This document shows, in pieces, positions 24,227-34,742 of a stretch of DNA of 64,000 bases. Made by a program: the position numbers and the translations under genes. Position 1 is the first letter of the stretch, and each line of letters starts with the position of its first letter. The stretch covers positions 6,510,001 through 6,574,000 of the forward strand of contig CM057141.1 in assembly GCA_029964075.1 (NCBI GenBank), written 5' to 3'. Origin of the DNA: Patiria pectinifera (lineage: Eukaryota; Echinodermata; Asteroidea; Valvatida; Asterinidae). The notes under the pieces were generated by a model. It searched no databases, was not told the origin of the DNA, and was given only the letters and a program-made list of their open reading frames with translations.

Positions 24227-24242
24227 TTGCAAAAGCTGAAAA

Positions 24243-25325
24243 ATGACGCCTTTGATGGCATTTGCGATCGTTCTCGTCGGTGTTGGAGTAGATGCATTCT
24301 GTCCTGACTGGGAGTGGTTTAATGGTACGGGCTACTGTCTGACAAACGAACTGATGGAATGGGCAGAAGCTAAACTTACCTGCACTGGCACAGGAGGCGG
24401 TTTGTGGATCCCTGGTTCAGAGAGTGAGCAAGATTTCATCTATGACATGGTCAATGGAGAGGTTCGAGCCAATAACCATTTGTGGATCGACTGCTCCATG
24501 TCACCATCGGGCGAGTGGGTTCATTCCGATGGTACTCCGTGTGAGAACACTAATTGGTGTTATGGTTGTCCAAGAGGTTACAGCCAACATTGCACGTGCT
24601 GGCGAATGTACGACCGCATGTGGGTTGATAACCCGTGTGGGAGTGTTTTTCACGCTCTTTGCGAACTCCCATCAGTCGACGGCCAAGTTGATACCGAGTC
24701 TACTGTTAACCCAGCCCATACCCAGTCTATCGTCAACCTAGTCGACACCGAGTCTACTGTCAACCCAGTCGATACTGCGTCTACTGTCGACCCAGTCGAT
24801 ACCGAGTCTACTGTCAACCCAGTCGATACCGAGTCTACCGTCAACTCAGTCGATACCGAATCTACTGTCCACCCAGTCGACACCGAGTCTACTGTCAATC
24901 CATTCGACACCGAGTATACTGTCAACCCAGCCTATACCCAGTCTACTGTCAACCCAGTCGATGCTGAGTCTACTGTCAATCCATTCGATACCGAGTCTAC
25001 TGTCGACCCAGTCGATACTGAGTCTACTGTCGACCCAGTTGGTGTCAATGAGGTCGCTGCCCCGTCGTTGTTCTGCCTGAAGACCGTTTCTGATGGCCGC
25101 CTCACATCCCAATGCCTGACCGGTCACGTCATCAAGGAGTTCTCCACCACCAAGGGTGTCATCGCGTGTGGTTCGGCGTGCCGGGATGAGCCTCGATGCC
25201 GCTCTTTCAATCTGCGACAGGTCAGCCGCGGAGAGAAGATATGTCAATTGAATGACATCACTCGCTATGAAGCGACCGAAAACGACATGGCATCTGACAA
25301 ATATTGCTCTAATATCAACATCTAA
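24243..25325 (+). CDS. Lec1: secreted CTLD-stalk-PAN protein
   Basis: Single-exon ORF, 360 residues. Residues 1-18 are a signal peptide (MTPLMAFAIVLVGVGVDA). About 19-143 are a long-form C-type lectin domain: CPDWEWFNGTGYC, LWIDCS, the CENTNWC region where EPN-type ligand residues usually sit, and WVDNPC in place of WNDxxC. Residues 150-266 are 13 tandem nonapeptides, consensus DTESTVNPV (nt 24690-25040), rich in Ser/Thr and acidic, likely an extended O-glycosylated stalk. Residues 267-360 are a PAN/Apple domain (CLTGHVIKEF, ACRDEPRCRSFN, KICQLND). One N-glycosylation sequon, NGT, is in the CTLD. No transmembrane segment, so secretion is expected. CTLDs bind sugars or proteins and PAN domains bind proteins or carbohydrates; the ligand is unknown. 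The start follows the conserved leader and opens a clear signal peptide. Confidence 0.88.
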   Translation: MTPLMAFAIVLVGVGVDAFCPDWEWFNGTGYCLTNELMEWAEAKLTCTGTGGGLWIPGSESEQDFIYDMVNGEVRANNHLWIDCSMSPSGEWVHSDGTPCENTNWCYGCPRGYSQHCTCWRMYDRMWVDNPCGSVFHALCELPSVDGQVDTESTVNPAHTQSIVNLVDTESTVNPVDTASTVDPVDTESTVNPVDTESTVNSVDTESTVHPVDTESTVNPFDTEYTVNPAYTQSTVNPVDAESTVNPFDTESTVDPVDTESTVDPVGVNEVAAPSLFCLKTVSDGRLTSQCLTGHVIKEFSTTKGVIACGSACRDEPRCRSFNLRQVSRGEKICQLNDITRYEATENDMASDKYCSNINI

Positions 25326-25342
25326 ATATTGCATTGTCTAAA

Positions 25343-25511
25343 GCCCGGTTCACACTCGGCGCGAACGCGAATTTGTGACGTCATGGCAAGTATTCGCGCT
25401 GCGAATTCGTAAAAGTTGAACACATTTCAACTCGGGCGAATTTCGCAGCGAATGTTTCATGACGTCAAATTCGCCTTGCATTCGCTTTCGCGTGGAGTAT
25501 GACTACCAGGC
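25343..25511. mobile_element. MITE in Lec1 3' flank
   Basis: Ends GCCCGGTTCACACTCGGCGC and, decayed, GGAGTATGACTACCAGGC. The centre has GCGAAT repeats and two TGACGTCA-like sites. Copied with the gene to 27276-27444. Confidence 0.5.
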
Positions 25512-26175
25512 TAATTCGGCGACAGCCATTTTCTGAGGTGTCACCAGGCTGGCGCGAGTCGAGCTCAGGTATCGCACGCATTCCGGGTTCCTTTGATCAA
25601 TAGGGTTACCAAAATGCACAGACACCTTGTCTTTAAGAACATGTGCGGCACGAGCGCGGACGTGATACCACCATAAATATGGCTGCTAATATTGTTCGCC
25701 GAATTAGTCCATTAGACTAAATGGGCGAAAAAACTCTAATTTCTTGCACATCATTTATGGTAAGTTGCACGCCAAGACCGTGCAGTTCTCTAACAATGAA
25801 ATGACTTCATCGATATATTTTTTAATAACAATAAGACACGCGAGGTACCAACTCTGCCTTCGGTAATCGCGTCTCAAGGTGTCTGCGTATTCAACTAAAT
25901 TGCTAGGTATACCGTGGATATTGGAGAAAATTGTGGCGATATTGATTACTTTCAAGGCGCACACTTACCCGAACCTGTTATTCAGTGCGGCGTTCTGATG
26001 AGATTCTCCATTTAAATTTTAGTCGTCAGAGACGAAGCTATTGTCTAGTTTGACAGTCATTGTTCAAACGCAGCCGCGGATCGAGAGGGCAGATGTAATA
26101 TAAGACACAGTCTCGAAACAAGCACTAGTTGATTATTGACGACGAAATTTAACGTCGTCTTGCAAAAGCTGAAAA

Positions 26176-27258
26176 ATGACGCCTTTGATGACATTTGCGA
26201 TCGTTCTCGTCGGTGTTGGAGTAGATGCATTCTGTCCTGACTGGGAGTGGTTTAATGGTACAGGCTACTGCCTGACAAACGAACGGATGGAGTGGGCAGA
26301 AGCTAAACTTACCTGCACTGGCACAGGAGGCGGTTTGTGGGCCCCTGGTTCTGATAGCGAGCAAGATTTCATCTATGACATGGTCAACGGAGAGGTTGGA
26401 GCCAATAACCATTTGTGGATCGACTGCTCCATGTCACCATCGGGCGAGTGGGTTCTTTCCGATGGTACTCCGTGTGAGAACACAAATTGGTGTTATGGTT
26501 GTCCAAGAGGTTACAGCGAACATTGCTCGTGCTGGCGAATGTACGACCGCATGTGGGTTGATAACCCGTGTGTGAATGCTTTTCACGCTCTTTGCCAACT
26601 CCCATCAGTCGACGGCCAAGTTGATACCGAGTCTACTGTTAACCCAGCCCATACCCAGTCTATCGTCAACCTAGTCGACACCGAGTCTACTGTCAACCCA
26701 GTCGATACTGCGTCTACTGTCGACCCAGTCGATACCGAGTCTACTGTCAACCCAGTCGATACCGAGTCTACCGTCAACTCAGTCGATACCGAATCTACTG
26801 TCCACCCAGTCGACACCGAGTCTACTGTCAATCCATTCGACACCGAGTATACTGTCAACCCAGCCTATACCCAGTCTACTGTCAACCCAGTCGATGCTGA
26901 GTCTACTGTCAATCCATTCGATACCGAGTCTACTGTCGACCCAGTCGATACTGAGTCTACTGTCGACCCAGTTGGTGTCAATGAGGTCGCTGCCCCGTCG
27001 TTGTTCTGCCTGAAGACCGTTTCTGATGGCCGCCTCACATCCCAATGCCTGACCGGTCACGTCATCAAGGAGTTCTCCACCACCAAGGGTGTCATCGCGT
27101 GTGGTTCGGCGTGCCGGGATGAGCCTCGATGCCGCTCTTTCAATCTGCGACAGGTCAGCCGCGGAGAGAAGATATGTCAATTGAATGACATCACTCGCTA
27201 TGAAGCGACCGAAAACGACATGGCATCTGACAAATATTGCTCTAATATCAACATCTAA
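26176..27258 (+). CDS. Lec2: secreted CTLD-stalk-PAN protein
   Basis: Tandem duplicate of Lec1, offset exactly 1933 bp, 360 residues with the same layout: signal peptide 1-18, CTLD to about 143, 13 stalk nonapeptides 150-266 (nt 26623-26973), PAN 267-360. The CTLD differs from Lec1 at about 12 residues, for example NERMEW, LWAPGSDSEQ, GEVG, WVLSDG and NPCVNAFHALCQL. The stalk, PAN and following flank are identical as far as I can read. The NGT sequon is kept. Same inferred role as Lec1, perhaps with altered ligand binding. Confidence 0.88.
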   Translation: MTPLMTFAIVLVGVGVDAFCPDWEWFNGTGYCLTNERMEWAEAKLTCTGTGGGLWAPGSDSEQDFIYDMVNGEVGANNHLWIDCSMSPSGEWVLSDGTPCENTNWCYGCPRGYSEHCSCWRMYDRMWVDNPCVNAFHALCQLPSVDGQVDTESTVNPAHTQSIVNLVDTESTVNPVDTASTVDPVDTESTVNPVDTESTVNSVDTESTVHPVDTESTVNPFDTEYTVNPAYTQSTVNPVDAESTVNPFDTESTVDPVDTESTVDPVGVNEVAAPSLFCLKTVSDGRLTSQCLTGHVIKEFSTTKGVIACGSACRDEPRCRSFNLRQVSRGEKICQLNDITRYEATENDMASDKYCSNINI

Positions 27259-27275
27259 ATATTGCATTGTCTAAA

Positions 27276-27444
27276 GCCCGGTTCACACTCGGCGCGAACG
27301 CGAATTTGTGACGTCATGGCAAGTATTCGCGCTGCGAATTCGTAAAAGTTGAACACATTTCAACTCGGGCGAATTTCGCAGCGAATGTTTCATGACGTCA
27401 AATTCGCCTTGCATTCGCTTTCGCGTGGAGTATGACTACCAGGC
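27276..27444. mobile_element. MITE in Lec2 3' flank
   Basis: Copy of the element at 25343-25511, carried by the 1933 bp duplication. Confidence 0.5.
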
Positions 27445-28102
27445 TAATTCGGCGACAGCCATTTTCTGAGGTGTCACCAGGCTGGCGCGAGTCGAGCTCA
27501 GGTATCGCACGCATTCCGGGTTCCTTTGATCAATAGGGTTACCAAAATGCACAGACACCTTGTCTTTAAGAACATGTGCGGCACGAGCGCGGACGTGATA
27601 CCACCATAAATATGGCTGCTAATATTGTTCGCCGAATTAGTCCATTAGACTAAATGGGCGAAAAAACTCTAATTTCTTGCACATCATTTATGGTAAGTTG
27701 CACGCCAAGACCGTGCAGTTCTCTAACAATGAAATGACTTCATCGATATATTTTTTAATAACAATAAGACACGCGAGGTACCAACTCTGCCTTCGGTAAT
27801 CGCGTCTCAAGGTGTCTGCGTATTCAACTAAATTGCTAGGTATACCGTGGATATTGGAGAAAATTGTGGCGATATTGATTACTTTCAAGGCGCACACTTA
27901 CCCGAACCTGTTATTCAGTGCGGCGTTCTGATGAGATTCTCCATTTAAATTTTAGTCGTCAGAGACGAAGCTATTGTCTACTGTGACAGTCATTGTTCAA
28001 ACGCAGCCGCGGATCGAAAGGGCAGATGTATAAAACACAGTCTCGAAACAAGCACTAGTTGATTGACGACGATATTTAACGTCGTCTTACAAAAGCTGAA
28101 AA

Positions 28103-28617
28103 ATGACGCCTTTGATGGCATTTGCGATCGTTCTCGTGGGTGTTGGAGTAGATGCATTCTGCCCTGACTGGGTGGGAGTGGTTTAATGGTACGGGCTATT
28201 GCGTGACTTACGAAACAATGACATGGGCAAATGCTGAAACTATCTGCACTGGCACAGGAGGCGGTTTGTGGGCCCCTGCCTCTGAGAGATTGAGCTAGAT
28301 TCCATGGAACGTCACTGGAAAGGCCGGAGCCAACGAATTGTGGATCGACTGCTTCAAGTCATCATCCGACGAGTGGGTTCATTCCGATGGTACGCCGTGT
28401 GAGAACCCTAACTGGTGTTATGGTTGTCCCACAGATTTCAATGACCATTGCGCATATTTGCGCATGTACGACGGAATCTGATTTCCTTTCCAGTGCGCGC
28501 ATGACCTGAAGGCTATTTGTAAACTCGATACACAATCTACTGTCAACCCAGTCGATACCAAGTCTACTGTCAAACCAGTAGATGCCGAGTCTACTGTCGA
28601 CCCAGTCGATACCCAGC
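28103..28617 (+). pseudogene. Lec3: truncated CTLD-stalk pseudogene
   Basis: Starts with the Lec1-type signal sequence and leader, including a clean TATAAAA at 28029. A 4-base duplication after the CPDW codons (TGGG, near 28170) shifts the frame. A further indel lies near 28290, and a TGA at about 28479 replaces a Trp codon. The stalk holds only about four repeats and stops at 28617, where unrelated sequence begins; the PAN domain is lost. The CTLD body (YETMTWANAE, GKAGANELWIDCFK, CAHDLKAICKLDTQ) resembles Lec5/Lec6, not Lec1/Lec2, so this copy is a chimera. Confidence 0.8.
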
Positions 28618-29887
28618 GAGTATTTCCGAATTCACGCTCTGATTGGTTGGATTTTGCGTGACCAGTGACCTGCGCGTCATCAAGGTCATGACTCTGCAAG
28701 GTTTGAAACGGCCGTTAAGACTGATTCATTACTCTTTTATTCCAGTTTATAGATGTTTTTTCTCGTTGAAAAGCGTAATAATGTATGAAATTCTGTAAAA
28801 CTAATCTGTGTTGTAAATTAACAATTCCCGTCACTCGCTCAGGCTCCGTTTCGAATCACGAACGGTCGGATTGCATTTTGCGACGCTCAAAATGTTGTCC
28901 ACATGGTCCGCAATGAAACAGAAATCGTATGGAATGTGCGCAATTATGGGAAGTTTTCGGACAGCATTTGCGCACATTGTCTAACTGCGATCTTGAACAG
29001 CTGCAGCAAGATGACCTATACATAGGTCATAGGCCACTTCCTTCACAAGATTCTGTGAAGCTCATCAGAGCATGATCAGAGTATCCCGCCCAGCGTCATG
29101 TTTGCAGGGCCGGGGGTACGAGCGAATGCGCGTGGCAGCCTCGACTCCGTGGGCGCGTGCGCATTGCGTAGCAAATCGTACCCATGGACACGAGGTTGTG
29201 CACGTGGACGTGGTTCCACCGCAACAAAAAAATGGCTTCTAATTTTGTTCGCCAATTAGTCCATCAGATAAGACATATTTGGCGAAAAACTCATTATCGA
29301 GACGCAACCCTGACGCCAAGTTAAAAATGTCGCGTCAATATAAAACACCTTCGGCGAAGCTTTTAATTTTGGTAATGATGGCCTAAGTACAATATAGCAA
29401 ATGCTTCAAGGCAATGCTGGAATGCAATTAAGCTAATTCAGCTTCATTGCCAAACGGTTTCCATATAACTGCAGTTTAATCGGTATTTTATCATGCAATG
29501 CACTTTCCTTAGTTGGTATTAAATGTAAGCTTTCATGGCGACTTAATAATCAGTTAATTGAACAGGAAGATTAGAACGGAAAGGCTGCTGATATTACTTA
29601 GAAGAGGAAAGTAAATTGTTGCCTATGGTTTCCATTATGTTGCTATATACACGGTGAGAATTTTGCTATCAGCAGATCTCTCCTAACACAGACGTTCATC
29701 AAGACACGGTATGGTCTTTTGAGTATTTGACACGCACGCCTAACAACGCTTCACACCAATTCACTGCTCAAAACATTTTTTCGATTGATTCCTGTTTTAA
29801 AAGCAAAGTGTCGTAAGACATTTAACAAACAATTAACTACGAACGGTTTGCAACTCAAGCCAGTACATTATTGCACAACCTACAGTA
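28618..29887. other. Spacer between Lec3 and Lec4
   Basis: No gene or clear repeat boundary seen. It starts abruptly inside a Lec3 stalk repeat, so one breakpoint of a rearrangement is at 28617. The leader of Lec4 shows little resemblance to that of Lec1/Lec2. Confidence 0.4.
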
Positions 29888-30856
29888 ATGGAAACACTGA
29901 TGTCGCTTGTGATCGTACTCGTCGGTGTTGGAGCAGATGCATTCTGCCCTGACTGGGAGTGGTTTAATGGTACAGGCTATTGTGTGACCAACGAATTGAT
30001 GGAGTGGAAAGAAGCTAAAATTGCCTGCACTGGCACAGGAGGCGGTTTGTGGGCCCCTGGTTCTGATAGCGAGCAAGATTTCATCTCTGACATGGTCTCT
30101 AAAGAGGGAGTTTCTTACTGGTTCTGGATCGACTGCTCCAAGTTATCATCAGGCGATTGGGTTCATTCCGATGGTACTCCGTGTGAGAACGCTAACTGGC
30201 ATTCCAGCGTTCCACGGGATATGTACCACTACCAATGTGCGTTTTGGCACTCTAACCGCAATTGGTATGATCAGCCATGTTCTCGTAAATTTAATGTTAT
30301 TTGTTCGCTGTATCAAGATGTCAACCCAGCCGATACTGAGTCTACTATCAACCCAGTCGATACCGAGTCTACTACCAATCCCATCGATGCCGAGTCTACT
30401 GTCGACCCAGTCGATACCAAATCTACTGTCAACACAGTCGATAGCGAGTCTACCAATCCCATCGATACCGAATCTACTGTCAACCCAGTCATTGCGAAAT
30501 CTTCTGTCGACCCAGTCGATACCGAGTCTACTGTCAACCCAGTCGATACCAAGTCTACTGTCAACCCAGTCGATACCGAGTCTACTGTCAACCCGGTCGA
30601 TACCAAGTCTACTGTCAACCCAGTCAATGCGAAATCTTCTGTCGACCCAGTCGATACCGAGTCTACTGTCAACCCAGTCGATACCAAGTCTACCGTCAAC
30701 CCAAGCGATACCGAGTCTACTGTCAACCCAGTCGATACCGAGTCTACTGTCAACCCGGTCGATACCAAGTCTACTGTCAACCCAGCATATGGAAAAGTAG
30801 TCTCTTTTGCTACACCGATATGGACGTGTTTCCGTGTTACGCACAAAACGGGTTAG
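29888..30856 (+). CDS. Lec4 5' part: CTLD plus stalk, cut by insertion
   Basis: 322-codon ORF: signal peptide METLMSLVIVLVGVGADA, CTLD (CPDWEWFNGTGYCVTNE, FWIDCSK, CENANW, WYDQPC, CSLYQ), then about 17 stalk nonapeptides from 30332 to 30784. E and K alternate (DTESTVNPV / DTKSTVNPV), making a 54-bp higher-order repeat. At 30785 the frame enters the inserted element and ends 24 codons later at TAG. The PAN domain lies beyond the insertion at 32621. If expressed as it stands, the product would be a secreted CTLD with a naked stalk and a short foreign tail. Confidence 0.7.
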   Translation: METLMSLVIVLVGVGADAFCPDWEWFNGTGYCVTNELMEWKEAKIACTGTGGGLWAPGSDSEQDFISDMVSKEGVSYWFWIDCSKLSSGDWVHSDGTPCENANWHSSVPRDMYHYQCAFWHSNRNWYDQPCSRKFNVICSLYQDVNPADTESTINPVDTESTTNPIDAESTVDPVDTKSTVNTVDSESTNPIDTESTVNPVIAKSSVDPVDTESTVNPVDTKSTVNPVDTESTVNPVDTKSTVNPVNAKSSVDPVDTESTVNPVDTKSTVNPSDTESTVNPVDTESTVNPVDTKSTVNPAYGKVVSFATPIWTCFRVTHKTG

Positions 30857-31978
30857 CCGCAGTCGCTCCGAATCCGGTCCACTGGTGAAAAAATGGTTTT
30901 AGTCGCCAAACGAAAAACCATATAAATCGGGGTCGCCCGGCATTCCAATCTCTATATATTTTCCTACGAAATCCCAAAATTTCACTCGAATAGAGCATTC
31001 AATGTCGTCGGACCAGCTTTCTAAAAACGCTTTTACGAGAGACCAGAGCGGCCCTTTTCAGTGTAATCACACGCAGTTTTACCCTCACGCTTCAGATGGG
31101 GCGACTTTGTGAAGCTGTAACTCGGCAATGCATTACGCAATGACAGCGGGTTTTCCGGCATTCTCTGCGTTAGTTACCTCCCCATATCATATGTAAAACT
31201 CGTTTTGATTGGCTGAGAAATGTCGTCGGAATGAAAGAAAACTTGAAGCCCATCGTTCTGCTATCCAATGGTATTCGTCGTGACCTAGCGCTGGGATTAG
31301 CATAACATTCGCGTGACGTCATGTCTACTGACTAGCTTCTAGCTAGCCGCGCGGTGGATGTGACTGGATTTGCTGTATTTTATGCTCTCTGAACGGAACA
31401 AATATGAAATATATGAAATGAAATTGGCACTTACTATGTTTTTGCCACATGCAGTGTTCATCCTACATGAACTTATACGGTTTTTCCACAGGAAATTGAA
31501 GGAATTCGTCGAAGAAGTTAAGTGCAGTGAAGGTGGTCCGTACCATTACTATATAGGGAATACCATTCGGCACGCGCGCAGCGTGGTCAATTCAAGTGCA
31601 TGATTGCAAGCCCAGCAGTGTCCGTAACTTATTTGGGATTTTTGTATGGCTAAAATTCATGTGAGATCTTCTTTCAGGTTGCTTTATTTTCATTGTTGTG
31701 TTTTTCACTATGTCCTGTATTTTGCCATAGAGAAAGATGATGTTTCCAATGTGTAGGCCTGTGTAAACACCTGTTTATTGGAGTTACGCGTTGCGGTTTA
31801 CCCATTTGTCACAATGGACTCTTCGGTACTGGCCTCACGCATACTTGCTACACATAGGAGTTATGCATAATGCATGATTGGGCATTGACCCATTCAGCAC
31901 ACGCGTGGCGTGTCCCGAAGGTCACATAGACACACAACTGATTTTTTGAGACTTTAGCCATGAAACTTTTCCATATGC
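30785..31978. mobile_element. 1.19 kb insertion in the Lec4 stalk
   Basis: Perfect 14-bp inverted ends GCATATGGAAAAGT (30785-30798) and ACTTTTCCATATGC (31965-31978). It interrupts one stalk repeat, whose remaining codons continue at 31979. Relative to an uninterrupted repeat the net insertion is 1191 bases, divisible by three, but it contains stops. No transposase ORF. No clear target duplication can be read. Confidence 0.75.
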
Positions 31979-32878
31979 AATGCGAAATCTTCTGTCGACC
32001 CAGTCGATACCGAGTCTACTGTCAACCCAGTCGATACCAAGTCTACCGTCAACCCAGTCGATACCGAGTCTACTGTCAACCCAGTCGATACCGAGTCTAC
32101 TGTCAACCCAGTCCATACCAAGTCTACTGTCAACCCAGTAGATACCGAGTCTACTGTCAACCCGGTCGATACCAAGTCTACTGTCAACCCAGTCGATACC
32201 GAGTCTACTGTCAACCCAGTCGATAGCAAGTTTACCAATCCCATCGATACCGAATCTACTGTCGACCCAGTCGATACCAAGTCTACTGTCAACCCAGTCC
32301 ATACCGAGTCTACTGTCAACCCAGTCGATAGCGAGTTTACACATCCCATCGATACCGAATCTACTGTCAACCCAGTCGACACCGAGTCTACTGTCAACCC
32401 AGTCGATACCAAATCTACTGTCAACCCAGTCAATACCAATTCTACTGTCAACCCAGTCAATACCCAGTCTACTGTCGACCCAGTCAATACCCAGTCTACT
32501 GTCGACCCAGTCGATATCGAGTCTACTGTCGACCCAGTCGATACCGAGTCTACTGTCGACCCAGTCGATATCGAGTCTACTGTCAACCAAGTTGGCATCA
32601 ATAAGGTCGCTGCCCCGTCGATGTTCTGCCTGAAGACCGACGCTGATGGCCGCCTCACATCCCAATGCCTGACCGGTCACGTCATCAAGGAGTTCTCCAC
32701 CACCAAGGGTGTCATCGCGTGTGGTTCGGCGTGCCGGGATGAGCCTCGATGCCGCTCCTTCAATCTGCGACAGGTCAGCCGCGGAGAGAAGATATGTCAA
32801 TTGAATGACATCACTCGCTATGAAGCCGGCATAAACGACATGGTATCTGACAAATATTGTTCTAATATCCAAATCTAA
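31979..32878 (+). pseudogene. Lec4 3' part: stalk and PAN domain without a start
   Basis: Open in the same frame as the 5' part: about 23 stalk repeats (31979-32590; includes shortened 8-residue units such as DSKFTNPI) followed by an intact PAN domain (MFCLKTDADGR, LTGHVIKEF, EPRCRSFN, KICQLND) and TAA. There is no signal peptide or credible upstream Met. The first ATG in frame, at 32621, would give a cytosolic PAN fragment. Together with the 5' part this was a protein with about 40 stalk repeats, the longest in the cluster. Confidence 0.75.
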
Positions 32879-33647
32879 ATACATTGTCTAATAATAAGTT
32901 GTTAGAAAAGTTGCTATATTAAGGTGGAAAACGCTAAGGACTTTTGTAGAGATTTTGTTCAGAAGAAAAGAAAGTAACTGAAAGTTCAATTCTGCTGAGA
33001 AAAAAAAACTAATATTAAATTTTTCTCACTTTCATTTGCGAGAGCAGTTAGTCGTTATATCTTGAACGCCTTTATTCGGTAGACGTTCAATTCTGCTGAG
33101 AAAAAAAACTAATATCAAAATGTTCTCGCTTTTGCGAAACAAGTAAATCTTTAAACATATCTTGAACGGCATTCTAGAGAAACCTTTGAAGCAAGGTCGC
33201 TCAGGAATAGTGGATGAACTGGCAAACGCCACCAGAGAAACAGTCGCTGGGAAAACAATTTTAGTTTTAATCATAAAATTGCTCATACATGTAAAAGTTT
33301 TGAAATTTGCTAGCATTTTTCCGTATTGTGTTAACCATTGTGAGAATTCACATTTTGCATCGCCTTTTGCACTTACTTTTTTCAATTCACATTTTAGAAA
33401 ATCAACTTATTAAAGTGATTTCAAACACATTTAAGATTAAAAAATAGTGTGTCTTGCTTGCATGGAGATATAGGACCGCTTTCATTTTTGGTAATGCCTA
33501 ATAAAAAACCAGTAAGCTAAACATCCATTTAACAGCATTCATGTAGATAGTTATATTAGGTATGCTCGGATCCAGAAAACCTGAATGAACTTGTGCTAGT
33601 GTAGACGACCTTTGAAATCACTTTTAATTGCAACGCCTTTTATTATA

Positions 33648-34150
33648 CAGGGGTGAGTAAAAAAAAACCACGAAACCCAAATGTCAGGACAATTGTTTCG
33701 TGAAGTTCTGCATGTAACATGCACTTTCAAAATCTAGTATATAAAAGCCCAATTCATAAGCTTTTTAGTACAAGAATCATTCAAATCACGCATGTAATTT
33801 TCAAGTAGAGGAATTTTAAACACAACCACCGTTTTAAAGTTCTGTCCACAGATCACAATAGGGATAAGCGGGTTTTTTCTTCAGTTTTTCAGCAAAGCGA
33901 AAACAATTCACACACATTCCTATGTGAATTGTTTTTGTTTTGCTGAAAGAACACTTACCTTTTTGTGATCCGTGGACAGAGCTTTAAAATGGTGGTTGTG
34001 TTTAAAATTCCGTAACTTAAAAATTACATAAGTGCTTTGAATGATTCTTGTACTAAAAGAAAGCTGATGAATTGGGCTTTCATATACATGTACTAGATTT
34101 TGAAAGTGGTCCCGACATTTGGGTTTCGGGGGTTTTTTTTACTCACCCTG
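33648..34150. mobile_element. Foldback Tc1-like MITE A, copy 1
   Basis: CAGGGGTGAGTAAAAAAA at the left and TTTTTTACTCACCCTG at the right, with TA on both sides. The element is almost wholly palindromic; the centre has paired GTTCTGTCCAC and GTGGACAGAGC segments. Relatives are at 36202-36713 and 42123-42628. Confidence 0.8.
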
Positions 34151-34742
34151 TATTAGATAATATTATAAATGCCAATTACGATACAATATAAAAATTGCGT
34201 CTAAGAAAAAAAATACGAGTATAACATCTCTCCGACAATAAAAATATCATTGTATATTATTGGCTATTATCTTTTGAAAGTATTTAACATCTCTTCGTAG
34301 GAGGATTTTCATGGGTTTCGTCACTTTTCGCACCTACTTAAAGATTTGAATTTTTAAAATTGTGTGAAGAAATTTAACGTATAGTGGTGACAGTAATTTT
34401 AAGCTGTTTTAATTCTTTAATGATAAAGTTACAGTTGGATACGAGGAGAGACATTAACCTTGACGCTGTACCCCATTGCATGTCGTACAACATCAAGTCA
34501 ACATCGAGCTGGTTTTCATTGTTCAAACTTTGTGTTGCCTTTTTGCTTAATTAAACAATTTGAAGTTATAAGAAGATTTGAAATGCGGATTGATGTGAAC
34601 GGTTCTATTGCATATGACGAGGGGCATTTCGCATTGACGTTGTGCCAAATTGCAGATGTTGTGCACTTAACTCCAACAAGTTCCTGGTCAAATTTTCACA
34701 GAAACCACACAGGGAAACTGACAAGTAGGTGCATTATAATTA

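Larger units (their letters stand above)
21241..24242. other. Intergenic DNA between STX16 start and Lec1
   Basis: Divergent spacer. The part beside STX16 is GC-rich, as expected of a housekeeping promoter. From about 21975 it resembles the intergenic unit in front of Lec5 and Lec6 (for example GAGATATAGGACCGCTTTCA at about 22370, 33467 and 40327, and GCGCATTAGATGATATGACGTC at 23060, 37325 and 43535). This is an older copy of the same repeat unit. A perfect hairpin (GTTAATTCTTCTCTAATG stem, 1-nt loop) is at about 22207-22243. No gene seen. Confidence 0.6.

Noticed and set aside
24650-25334. Minus-strand ORFs over the Lec1 stalk and PAN
   Set aside because: Shadows of Lec1, exactly repeated over Lec2 at +1933.
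30021-30844. Further long frames over the Lec4 stalk (259 codons plus, 231 and 177 minus)
   Set aside because: Same repeat artefact. Only the frame with signal peptide and CTLD is credible.
31922-32884. 320-codon minus-strand ORF across the Lec4 stalk and PAN
   Set aside because: The 27-nt period is divisible by three, so one open unit keeps any frame open on both strands. The plus strand has the real PAN domain, and the minus product (WVDSRLGID repeats) matches nothing.
33162-33413. ORF MNGILEKPLKQGRSG, also at 39458
   Set aside because: Conserved only because the spacer is duplicated. It carries indels, runs into the 56-bp array in copy 2 and has no domain or signal.
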